Assembly: GCA_034687125.1 (NCBI GenBank) | Contig: JAQGBZ010000506.1 | Coordinates: forward strand, 1-38,066 | DNA: 38,066 nt | Reading direction: 5' to 3' | Source of the DNA: Neelides folsomi | Lineage: Eukaryota > Arthropoda > Collembola > Neelipleona > Neelidae | In this document: positions 27,960-38,066 of the stretch, one piece after another | How positions within the stretch are numbered: the stretch's first letter is position 1 | How the letters are laid out: every line of letters starts with the position of its first letter | Made by a program: the position numbers and the translations under genes | Notes under the pieces: generated by a model | The model's database searches: none | Told to the model about the DNA's origin: nothing | What the model saw: only the letters and a program-made list of their open reading frames with translations

Positions 27960-29226
27960 TTTAAATTTTCTTTCAGATAAACATAATATTATATGAATAT
28001 TTAGAATAGAATTATTACACGGATTAAATTTTATACTACCTTATACTCCCTAAACAACCCAAGATTAAATGTAATATGAATGTATTAATAATTTTTATAA
28101 ATGTTTAGAATAGAATAAAATTGTTAATTAATTATACATGATTTCATACCTTTAATTATAAACTTCAAACTCCTGAAAAATTAGTGGCTGAACTTTGATT
28201 TAAAGAACTCATTGTGACAATTTTAGGTAAAGCACTTTCAAGCAAATTTATTTGATCAAAAACATGTCTTTTGCCGAAAAAATATTTTTATTAAATGGAC
28301 AAATTCCCGTTTTCGAAAACCTAGAAAATAAAATTAAATGTTTTTTATGCTTGACGTAATGAAACTCCACTTTTAACAGCCTCAATCGCCTTTTTATTTT
28401 TTCAATATTTTTTCCTCTTGTGCTTTATATTTTTACTAATATTAAAATATATAATATAAGAAAAGTTAAATAATTCTTACTCATACATTAGAATACACAT
28501 GGATAATAAATCATTAATACATTCATAAAACATTTAATCTTAATCATAAATGCCTTTTCATTATATTTTTACTCCTTAGGGACTATCCATAAATGAGCTC
28601 ACACTTTTCTCCCGATTTTTGGACTTCTCCAAACCCCACCCCTCATGTCACACTTTGTAATACTTTAGCCTACCCCCACCCCCATGTCAGCTCAAACTTC
28701 GTATACGTAGTACATTTAAAAAATATTTTAAACTATCCAGAAATAAGCTCAGCAGTGAGTGTAGTGTAGAAACTAAGCAAATTTTGTTTATATTAAATTT
28801 CCAATAATTTTCGGATATGAAAAGTATAAACAATTCATCACTTTGATTAGAAACAATTGTTGGAAAAAGTTTAGAGCACCTGGAGCTTTTCTTAAATTTT
28901 ACTTTTTCCGTTAGGAAGATAAAAATTTAATTTTTTAATAGCTTTTAAATTAAAAAGTATAAAAATTAATTTTGTAAATTTTGACCATTTTCAAATGAGC
29001 TCACACTTTGGCTAATCCCCACTCACCCTATTGTAACACTTTGTCCTACCCCCACCCACCCCTCTTAAGCGTGAGCTCATTTATGGACAGTCCCTTAGAC
29101 TAAATAAGAAAAAGAATTCTATCTTGGGTAGTTTAAGGAGTATTAGGTAGTATAAAATTTAATCCGTGTAATAATTCTATTCTAACAATATTATATGAAT
29201 GTTTGGTGTTTATCTAAAAAAATTTA
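27960..29226. mobile_element. Long inverted-repeat element interrupted by a younger MITE
   Basis: About 107 bases at 27960-28066 recur in reverse complement at 29118-29226 (shared core TAGAATAGAATTATTACACG). The arms include TTTAAATTTT...AGATAAAC at the outer ends. By eye they are roughly 85-90 percent alike. The interior has no reading frame, and a second element (28579-29094) is inserted in it, which makes this the older insertion. Confidence 0.55.
28579..29094. mobile_element. MITE with GGGACTRTCCATAAATGAGC ends and TTA target duplication
   Basis: The left tip GGGACTATCCATAAATGAGC at 28579 and the reverse complement of the right tip (GGGACTGTCCATAAATGAGC, ending at 29094) differ at one base. 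TTA flanks both ends (28576-28578, 29095-29097). A 3-base TTA duplication suggests PIF/Harbinger-like insertion, though TA (Tc1/mariner) also fits. CCCCACCC-rich subterminal blocks and extra copies of GAGCTCACAC near 28995 and CCAGAAATAAGCTC near 28737 lie inside. There is no coding capacity. Confidence 0.65.
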
Positions 29227-29706
29227 AATCTGAAAATTATAATATAGAGGAAACTCGGACTGTAAGACTGTAAGATGTGCATACAATATTAGTTGGCAGT
29301 AAGCACTTGGTACATTATATAATTAGAATTATAGGATACCTCTATACTGATGATTACATTCTTTTAGGCTTAATATGTTTATTGTTAGTATTTTGATTTT
29401 TTGATACCTATTATGATATTGATATTGTTATGATTTTAAACAAAATGTACAAATGTACAGATATTAATATGTGTATTTCGATATATTTATTATAGAATAA
29501 TGAAAGGCTATAAAATTGATTCATCTACCGAACAAATAAAAAATAATATATTGTTTTTTAGATAAGTGGATTGGAAAGATGCACCTCTCAATAACTTGAA
29601 ATCAATTTAAAAAAATTAAAAAACAATGTTACTCGTATGTGAATATGCTAAATAAATTATACTAATAAGTAAATAAGTATACCTTTTGTTTTAAGTGTAA
29701 ACAGTA

Positions 29707-29814
29707 ATGGAAATCACTGATATATTTTCAAAATCCATTTCATTTTTATTATTGTTGCTATTTTCATTTGTATTGTTTTCAATATACAAAATGTTTACGG
29801 ACGAGGTAAAATAA
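29707..29814 (+). CDS. Candidate 35-residue single-pass membrane micropeptide
   Basis: A short frame starts MEITDIFSKSISF, continues with a run of about 17 hydrophobic residues (FLLLLLFSFVLFSIY), and ends KMFTDEVK and a stop. The ATG has G at -3 and G at +4. An acceptor-like TTTTAAGTGTAAACAG comes just before it, and two AATAAA signals (29810-29815, 29818-29823) follow at once, which makes a plausible terminal exon. Size and layout recall arthropod sarcolamban-type peptides that bind the SERCA calcium pump, but I see no decisive residue match. It may instead be a signal-anchor first exon, since GAG|GTAAAA at 29806 could act as a donor; no in-phase partner exon was found in this window. Confidence 0.3.
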   Translation: MEITDIFSKSISFLLLLLFSFVLFSIYKMFTDEVK

Positions 29815-30989
29815 AGCAATAAATATGTAAATATGCTACATAAACTACAATATCATTATTATAAATTTTTAATATTAATGTAAAATATGAAAATGGCTTC
29901 AGTTACAACCTTAAATTGATAATATCTAAGAATTACACAGATGAATTTTATTAGATTAAATTTTATATTGAAATCAATAAAACAATTTTTGAAAAAAATC
30001 GTTACAAATATACATTGTCATTATTCTCACTGTGCACTATCATTCCCAGCTTATAGACATAAACTTGACCTGACCTTTATAAGTTTAACATAATGTTACA
30101 TATTTATTATATTATCTGTTTAATGTACATCTGTATTAGTTAGAATTCATTGAAATTGTTTTATAAATTATATGTAAGTAAGTATATTCCAATGTGAAAA
30201 TAAAATAAAGTGTAGATACAAAGGTAGGTAGTAGTAAAGTCATAAGTCCGATATGCAAATACCCAAGAATTTAATAACCAATATAACATGTAATTTAATT
30301 TCAAATTAGATAACACCTACCTTAAGTAGCATGTATGTATCTTGTACTCTATGTTTCATATTTTGATTAAGTTTAGATGTACATAATGTCTATTTATTAC
30401 CCACAATGAGGAACCTTGTCACAATAACAGGTGTTAGATTAAAATGAATTTATCATAAAAAACTCAAGAGATTTGTTACACCTGCAGCCTTTTCCTAATG
30501 GTGATAAAGTAATAATCGACTTGGTCAAAAAGTTAATGTAAAGTCCAGTAAAAACATTACACAGGTGAGCACAATATCACGTATTATTATGTATCATTTG
30601 TACCTTTTAATATGATTAGTTGATAAGAACATACAGCTTCATGCCCTACGTCTTTTGGCAATTTTATATTAAAAGCCTATATTATTACATTGTACGTATA
30701 ATTTTCAAACATACCTTTTATGTTTAAAAGAAATACATATTACTTTTACACATATACAGAGATTCAGATTTCAATTGACTTCCAAATAAAATGAATGATT
30801 TGATAACCTTAAAATATTAACTATCTTGTTCATGACACTCATCAAGTTATACAATTTGAGATTATTTAGCATGGACAATTAAGAGTAAAGTTTTTAATTT
30901 CATTGAAAGGGTTCAGTCGTAGTTTGACCTTAAGTAAAGGTGCATTTTAGATTATATGTCTCTTTTCACAATTTAATTAACTTATAAAA
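29815..30989. other. Intergenic upstream of the M13 peptidase
   Basis: No gene seen. The last 80 bases contain an initiator-like TCAGTC near 30914, upstream of the distal first coding exon of the peptidase, without a clear TATA box. Confidence 0.35.
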
Positions 30990-31186
30990 ATGAATAAAGA
31001 TTTTGGACAATTGGAGAACAAAGAAAATCCGAACGGAGATTATTCTCAAACAGTGAAAATAGAAACAATGCCTGAAATCTTTAGTCAAAATAACCCAAGC
31101 TCATCTTCTCATAACAATGAACCAAACTACTCAACATTTCAGACTGAATATGGATTAGGAAAGGACGACGAGCAACTAATCAATCT
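30990..31186 (+). CDS. Alternative first coding exon of the M13 peptidase
   Basis: Starts MNKDFGQLENKENPNGD and encodes 65 codons plus two bases of polar, Ser/Asn/Glu-rich sequence with no membrane segment, ending DDEQLIN and CT before the donor GTAATT (31187). An acceptor at 31718 (ATTGTAG|TGG), inside the proximal first exon, accepts exactly this phase: CT+T GGA AGA gives L-G-R-R-R-H-G-W and continues into the membrane anchor. The product would have a longer, different cytoplasmic tail (825 residues in total). Unspliced, the frame stops one codon past the donor (CTG TAA), which argues against an independent gene. Confidence 0.6.
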
Positions 31187-31622
31187 GTAATTTGAAATAT
31201 TATCATTTTATATATTTTACAATACATTTGGTATGACTAGCAGCATATGGTATTTAAATGGTTGAGTCACAAATAAATGTCCTAAATTCTTCAAAGCATT
31301 AAAATCCAAATATTTTATGTATGGAAAAAAATGAATCCGATACATGTTATAGATTGAATTACAAAATCGTTCATTCGTTACATACAAACTATACTAATGT
31401 TGGAAGGTGTGAAAAGCTAAGAGCATACAATATGTGAATAGGTATGAAGGTATGAACATAAATATAGGATTCTGTGTGTGATCTGAATGAAGTCTCTCCT
31501 CCCTTAAAATTAGAATGAGAAGTCACGAACTTCATCTCTCACCCTATTGAAGTAGAGGAGTCTCAAATTACCATCCCGGGGAGGAAATTGTTTTCAGTTC
31601 ATTATTTGGAAAAATATTAAAA

Positions 31623-34600
31623 ATGCTTTGGTTTCATCGAGGATCTTTAGATTTTCCAACTTCTCTTAGCATTGAAGAGACAATTCGTTATTATTCAAAC
31701 TATTCTCAAAATTGTAGTGGAAGACGTCGGCACGGGTGGAAAGATCTTTCGTCATTTGAAAAATGCTTGAGTTTATCACTCTTTATATTGGGCTCGGTTT
31801 CTGTTGGGCTCATTATTGGAATTTGCTTTCTTGGAAGGCATATTGGTAAGCAGACTTTTAATTGGAATATTTAATCTGTATTTAACTCAAATACCTGTAA
31901 ATACCTTTAATTATAACATTTCACAATCAAACCGCATTGTTTGCAAAACACATTACATAATTTGTAAAGTATAGACTTTTTATAAGTTTGTTGTTTAAAA
32001 TGATTTTTTGCAGCCCAAACAGAAGAAACGGATTATTCTGGAAAGCCCATAATAGAAAACACAACAATTTTTCCTCCATGGATTACAACGACAACTTCTA
32101 CGGCGAGAACAACCACAAGAGCTCCAACAGTTTGTGCTACTCCGGAATGCATACAGAACGCTGCGAATATTCTTTCATGGTCAAACAATTCGGTTCTCCC
32201 TTGTGATAACTTTTATGAATTTGCCTGTGGAAGTGAGTAGAATTTCAATTTATATGAATGAATGATTTACTAAATACTTTAACGTGCAATGATCCATCAA
32301 TCTGCTTTTAACCTATTTCAGGATTTAAGGAGAAACATTATATTCCTGATACAAGTTCAAGATGGGGACAGTTTGATATTCTCAGGGAGCAACTTAGCAG
32401 AAACATTAGAGGTGTGATATTTTAAAAATATTAAAACATTTTTTGACTATTATTGTAGTACAGTTAGTAATTATTTTATTTTAATTAAATGGTAAAATAT
32501 TTGTTTAGTCATTTTGGAGACATTTGATGAAGATGATCCATTGCCAGTGTCCACAGCTAAAGACTTTTATCAAACGTGCATGAACCAAAGTGAGATTCTG
32601 TTACATTTTTATAAAACTATTTGTAATGGCTATGGCCTATTATGCATTATAAACTTACAGCACTTTACTTTATCCTACAATGTATTTAAATTGCTAATTG
32701 AGGATGCGGAACCTCATTATTCAAAAGTGCATTATCAACAAATAACAAACCTGACTTTGCTTTAATTTACAGCGAATGAGCAAAATCATGGCGAGCTTTT
32801 AGCATTGAACGAGAGACTTGTTGGAGGTTTTGATGATGTTAATAAACTTGGGATAATCCTTGGAGGAATTAGAAAAGAATTTGAAGGAAATTCGATCATT
32901 ACTGCTTATGTAGAATTAAACGACAGGAACACGACAATTAATTCTATATTTGTAAGTTTAACCTCTTACTAGACCATTTATCATTAAAATAATGTAGTTT
33001 ATAATGTTTAACATTATGTAACAAGAATATTATTGGGCAATATGTATTTATACTTTATTTAAATATCATTCATGTATGTTATTATAATCATACCAATAAA
33101 AAATAGCTAATTTTATACTTATGTAATAAATGCATATATTATGTAAGTTTTTGAATTAAATTTTTTAGCTTGATCAACCACGTTTTGGATTAGCAAGAGA
33201 ATATTTACTTCAAAACTCCACGTTCAAAAATTCATATACTGAACTCATAGCTAATGTATGGAGAATTGTTTATTTAACTGATGAAGTAAGATCGAGAGAA
33301 ATAGCGGATGACATTGTTAACTTTGAAGCGTCACTTGCAAATGTATAACAAGAGTTATCATACCATGAATAAGAATAAAAGAATTACAATAAGTTCATTA
33401 TAATCACACATGCACACGCCATGATTTTTCCCACAGATAAGTACGGCTGCAGAGGACAGACGAGACAAAGGCAAAATGTTTAATCCAATGACGTTAGAAG
33501 AATTGAAAGAATTTACTTCAACAGCTACAGTTCCGACATGAATAATTAAATAAATTGCTTACATAATAAAATTATTTTTAATGACCAGAAAATATACATT
33601 AAATTCAATTATTTTTTAATTAGATGCTTAACTGGGATGAATTCTTTAATGCCCTGTATGCTGAAATAGTTGACGAACTTTCAGAGTCTCAAATAATTTT
33701 TGATCCTTTAAAAGAAACCTTTATTGTCAGAGATAAGCCATTTTTTGCAGAAATTGGAAATGCTCTGAGCTCAACAACTCTTGAAACAATGAGTAAGTTC
33801 AACGAGTATTAAAGTAAATTAAACAAAGAATCCAAAACATTCACAATTATAATTTTTAGAAAATTATTTGGAATGGAGAACTATATTTGAATTTGGAAAT
33901 GAAGTTTCAATTACGTTGAGAGACATTTTCTTCGACTATGCAAAAAAGACATTAGATGTAAAATTCCCAGAACCAATGTAAAATTCAAATTAAATATTTA
34001 AGCTAGAATATACAAATATTTTAATATAATGTATATTTCTAAATACAACCGTTTATCCTTAACCACATCAAGATATATTATCAACAAAGATAAAAGCTGA
34101 GAAGTCTGACTAAATAGTTGACTAAATCACTATCTTGGTGGGTAATCGAAACAGTCGGTAAACGTTAAACCTAAAGTTTGAAGTTGCTATCAAACTGTTT
34201 AAGTTTAATTTACTAAATTTTATAAAATCGCACCTCCAATAAATTATATCGACAAAAACATTCTCCTACATTATTCGTTGTTCTTCATCGTTAAACTCTT
34301 CAATTAAGTAAGCTAAAATAATTTTTTAGTTGTTGTTTGATTAAAAACACTTAAAATTTTAAAATAAAATTGTTTCTTGACCATTTAGAGAAAATGGGAA
34401 GAGGTCCGTCATTGAATCAATTTGAGAAGGACCAAATCACCGCTCTAAGAGAAGGAGGGAGAAACTTCTCGGCTAATTGGAAGAGCAATAGGTCTAAATT
34501 AATCATTTATAGGAAGATTTTCAAAAATAAGGGCAAACACACCACCAGGGCCAAGGAGAGAAAGAAGAGGAAGGCCGAAAAAGCTGAGTCCTGCCGCTGA

Positions 34601-37154
34601 ACGGCACATAAGGCGACATGCCAGCAACGCCAGAGTGTCGTGTTCTCAAATAAAGACTCAACCTAATCTTGCTTTCTCAAAAGAAAACGTTTTTCGAAAT
34701 TTAATGTTCGGCGATATCTTGAGGACTAACAGGACGAAATTTTAAGCGTTTTTAATCAAACAATAACTAAAAAATTATTTTACCTTACTTAATTGAGAGT
34801 TTCACGATGAAGAACAACGAATAATATAGGAGAAAGTTTTTGTCGATATAATTTATTGGAGGTGCGGTTTTTAAAAATTTAGTAAATTAAACTTAAACAG
34901 TTTGATAGCAACTTCAAACTTTAGGTTTAACGTTTACCGACTGTTTCGATTACCCACCAAGATAGTAATTTAGTCAACTATTTAGTCAGATTTCTCAGCT
35001 TTTATCTTTGTTGATAATATATCTTGATGTGGTTTAGGATACATACATATATGCTATATTCAACAATATAGCAGACTGTTAATTGAAAGTAAAATTGATT
35101 GTATTTTAAGGTGGAAATCATGTTCAGACAAAGCAAATAATTTTTTCGGAATGGCAATTGCATTGCCTTACACGCAAAAACATTTTAGAAACGAATACAG
35201 AGCAAGGGTATGTATACACTCATGTGTAATCTAATTATATACTTTATGAATATATATGGAATTAATAAAACATAATATGGTAAATATTATTTTTTGTCAG
35301 ATAAATCTTATGGTTGGTAATATCAGAGAAGCCTTCATATCTGAAACAAATGACGGTTCTGAATGGATTGGTAATGCAACAAAACTTAAAGTTCTGGAAA
35401 AACTCGAAAAAATGCAAACCTTTATGGCATTCCCTGATTGGCTCCAAGAAGAAAATTCAACAACTCTAATAGAATATTACGCAAATGTAAAATTAAAATT
35501 TTTTTTAAATTTAGACAAATATGAATGGAATTGTATATACATGAGTTTAATCGAATTTTATATACATTTTAGTTGACGTTTTCGAATCCAGATAATCATT
35601 TACAAAATTTTTTGGATGTCTCAAAATGGATTAATAAAATTGATCTGAAATATATTGTTGAATTAAAAAATAACACGAAGTATTGCATTATACCAAATTA
35701 TACATTTAAAATGCAATGTTTTCAATATGACCAAAATTTTTACCCTTTTATTTTTAAGGTGGTTAAGCGATCCAACGGTAGTTAATGCATTTTATTCTTC
35801 GATCTACAATTCTATTAGTAAGAAATTTTTTTACACTAAATTAGAGCCATAAATTCGCTTTCTTTGTTTATTGTTCTCATATATATAATTTTTTATTAAT
35901 TTTTAAGCTTTTCCGGCTGGTATCATCCAAACCCCATTTTACGGCGGAGACGTACAGTAAGAAATCATAACAATATTAAATAATAATTTTATATGATTGC
36001 AAAGCATAACTTTCCCATTTTGGCATAACTAGGAGTCTCAATTATGGAGCAATTGGTGCAGTTATAGGACACGAAATTGTTCATGGTAAGATTTATTGTA
36101 TATACTTAATGATTTTTTAAATAATCTACCTACTTTAACTAACAATAAATAGATAAGTGGTATATTATATTAAGTATTCATTTAATTCATAAATGTGCAA
36201 ATCTTAATGAGCAAATCGTTTAATTTTTTTTATTGAATTACAGGATTTGATGACCGAGGTAAGAATTACATTAAGAATAATAGCGACCAAAAATTTACAT
36301 TGGATTTACCATTAAATCATTAAAGGACGGCAAAATAATGGTGATGGTGACTTGAATGATTGGTGGGATCCTGAAACAGTCCAACGGTTCAATGAGAAAG
36401 CACAATGTTTTGTTGAGCAATATGGAAATTATTCTATAGAAGTTGAGGGGAGGAATATGACTGTAAGATACTTTTATATAACATACATAATATCATACTT
36501 TTTTTACTTTGCTTAATATCATTTTATATACAGTAATATTTTTTCTTTACTACTTATACTATGTGAGTCAATGATTGTGTATGGGAATTTTAGCTAAATG
36601 GACAAAATACACTCGGAGAAAATATCGGTTAGCATTTTAACTATTTTTGCATTATTTTATATTTTATACTGCAAAATTACTTAAAGTTAGTACAATGCCA
36701 AATTTAATTTTTATCAATGGATTACGATTCCTTAAATTAAGTATTCTAATGAAATAATATACAATATTTAGCTGACAATGGAGGACTACGTCGAGCATAC
36801 AAGGCATGGGACACAGCTACAAACGGAGGACTAAATGACCAAATACTCCCTGGAGTGTATTACCCACCTCAACAATTATTTTTTATATCTTTTGCACAGG
36901 TAGATTAAACTTTAAAACCATGTGTCATAACATTCGTGATAAATAATAATTTATTAGAAAGTAATTATAATAAATGTTATGTTAATTAGATTTGGTGTGG
37001 AGCTTATACACCAAAGGCGTTGGATCAGCAAATTACAAACGGTGTCCATAGTCCAAATATGTTTAGAGTCAAAGGTGTGTTAGAAAATTCGGTTGAGTTT
37101 GCTCAGGCGTTTTATTGTCCACTCCCGCCAGAAGAGCGTTGCGAAATATGGTAA
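31623..37154 (+). CDS. M13 (neprilysin/endothelin-converting-enzyme family) zinc metallopeptidase
   Basis: Type II membrane ectopeptidase that cleaves small extracellular peptides. Twenty exons: 31623-31845, 32014-32232, 32322-32411, 32509-32589, 32773-32951, 33169-33342, 33437-33529, 33624-33792, 33860-33977, 35111-35207, 35301-35486, 35573-35679, 35759-35817, 35908-35956, 36033-36085, 36244-36258, 36326-36462, 36594-36627, 36772-36899, 36990-37154; 791 residues. Membrane anchor at about 48-71, then a Thr-rich stalk, [15 protein letters not shown] (substrate-binding NAFY/NAYY region), [10 protein letters not shown], zinc motif HEIVH (His628, Glu629, His632), GFDDRG, ENIADNGGL with third ligand Glu692 and Asp696, and terminal RCEIW (CxxW). 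All active-site residues are present, so an active enzyme is expected. Weak point: donor GTTCCG at 33530. A Tc1-like element sits in intron 9. AATAAA is 25 nt past the stop (37179). Substrate unknown. Confidence 0.92.
34056..35039. mobile_element. Tc1/mariner-type element with about 300-bp terminal inverted repeats
   Basis: Left arm 34056-34361 and right arm 34736-35039 are near-perfect reverse complements (a small number of mismatches and single-base gaps). Tips read TCCTTAACCACATCAAG and TCCTAAACCACATCAAG. TA flanks both ends (34054-34055, 35040-35041), the Tc1/mariner target duplication. The 374-base middle encodes only a transposase DNA-binding region. The element lies in the intron between exons 33860-33977 and 35111-35207 of the M13 gene, in the same orientation, and does not disturb the splice sites. 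Confidence 0.85.
34394..34745 (+). pseudogene. Truncated, frameshifted Tc1/Tc3-type transposase (DNA-binding part only)
   Basis: The first helix-turn-helix begins [15 protein letters not shown] at 34394, typical of Tc1/Tc3 transposases. Near 34535 the frame shifts. The new frame reads [17 protein letters not shown], carrying the GRP-type linker motif, then [20 protein letters not shown] (second helix-turn-helix) and stops at 34743-34745, where the right inverted repeat begins. The whole catalytic DDE domain is missing, so it cannot transpose on its own. In the first frame the product stops at 34600. Confidence 0.75.
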
Positions 37155-38066
37155 ATTGTGGAAATCTAATTTTTAATTAATAAATTAATCTATAAAGTTA
37201 AATGAGCAATTAACATTTTTTGCGCTAGAATATTTTATATCGACTGCCTATGTTAGTTAAGGACAAACATAACATATTAATTAGGTAGTATTTAAGTATT
37301 ATATAGATAATTGTACAGTATATACATAATAGTACATACTATTAAATATACATAAGTATGCGGTTTATACTTTATGTAAATACTATAAAAGCGAATATGT
37401 ATAAAAGCGAATTTTTGGTAAAGATTTAGATTATGTTAATATTTAGTGTTGTAAATAATTAAATACTTTATAGGGTAATTTCTTTATTATTAGTAAATAT
37501 CATTAAAAATAACAATTAAAACAGATTATTATATACACCTATGTAGATGTAACACTAATACATATAATTGTTAATTATATATAATATCCTATATTATAAT
37601 ATATTGTTTTTGTGTATTAAACGAGTAAAGTTACAAAAATAAATATTTAAATATTCGAATTTTTCTAAATCTGCATGAAGATGTAATATGTTGAATATTG
37701 TATGCTTTCGAAGAAATTCATTTCTTCTCATCTCTTCTATGATTAAAGTCAATTAGTTTATAATAATAATATTATTATTTTAATAGATTTCTATTAAAAG
37801 TTTTCAGTAACGGCATATTTGATATCTAAATACCGCTATCGTTCGAAAGAGAGCCCATGTTCGAAAGAAAGCCCATGGGTAAAGCTAAATTTTTTAAAGA
37901 GAGCCCACCCCCTCTACTCATATATTTATTCAAAATTATGATATATTAATTAAATACGTCTCTATATGGAGCTGTAAATATAATAACGTGCTTAGAAGTT
38001 TGTTGATTTTTGAGAAATTTAAAATTTTAAAGCGCCAGCGTTACTTTTAACCCTTTATTATCAAAT
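37155..38066. other. Downstream of the M13 peptidase, no gene seen
   Basis: AT-rich DNA holding the peptidase poly(A) signal. A short repeated unit, CGAAAGARAGCCCATG, occurs twice in tandem near 37840-37880, with a third, shorter copy (AAGAGAGCCCA) near 37897. Confidence 0.4.

Noticed and set aside
35573..35785. 70-codon frame read as a single coding unit
   Set aside because: Only 35573-35679 is M13 exon; the rest is an intron, because the donor at 35680 and acceptor at 35758 restore [16 protein letters not shown] in frame.

Overview
The window is nuclear DNA of an animal, most likely an arthropod. It is very AT-rich. Genes are split by short AT-rich introns with ordinary GT-AG ends, and nearly every reading-frame join closes when those introns are removed. 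Inverted-repeat transposon remnants sit between and inside genes. A copepod is possible, because a wax-ester-synthase-type acyltransferase and Tc1-like elements would fit, but this is inference; a hemipteran or other arthropod cannot be excluded from the sequence alone.

Layout: (1) 151-4061 (+), the 3' part of an SLC13 (Indy-type) sodium/dicarboxylate-citrate transporter whose 5' exons lie outside the window. (2) 4406-8378 (-), a complete 10-exon ALDH3-type fatty-aldehyde dehydrogenase with a C-terminal membrane tail, convergent with SLC13. (3) 8379-11314, mostly non-coding, with a MITE-like element at 8760-9928. (4) 11318-12770 (+), a farnesyl-diphosphate-synthase-like gene that lacks both aspartate-rich catalytic motifs. 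(5) 14161-15015 (+), PTPMT1. (6) 15933-19179 (+), a carotenoid oxygenase with all four iron-binding histidines. (7) 20106-22221 (+), HMG-CoA synthase with an intronless coding region, a non-coding first exon and a TATA/initiator promoter. (8) 23531-25651 (-), a WSD-type acyltransferase with an altered HHxxxDG motif. (9) 25652-30989, a repeat-rich intergenic region with nested inverted-repeat elements and one candidate 35-residue membrane micropeptide at 29707-29814. (10) 30990-37154 (+), an M13 (neprilysin-type) metallopeptidase with two alternative first coding exons and a Tc1/mariner derivative in one intron. (11) 37155-38066, no gene seen.

Most genes here touch acetyl-CoA, isoprenoid or neutral-lipid metabolism: citrate import, HMG-CoA synthesis, a prenyl-synthase relative, carotenoid cleavage, fatty-aldehyde oxidation, wax-ester/triacylglycerol synthesis, and phosphatidylglycerophosphate dephosphorylation in mitochondria. 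Whether this is chance or a conserved neighbourhood cannot be decided from one sequence. All exon structures were assembled by hand from splice signals, reading-frame phase and family similarity recalled from knowledge; no database search was run.
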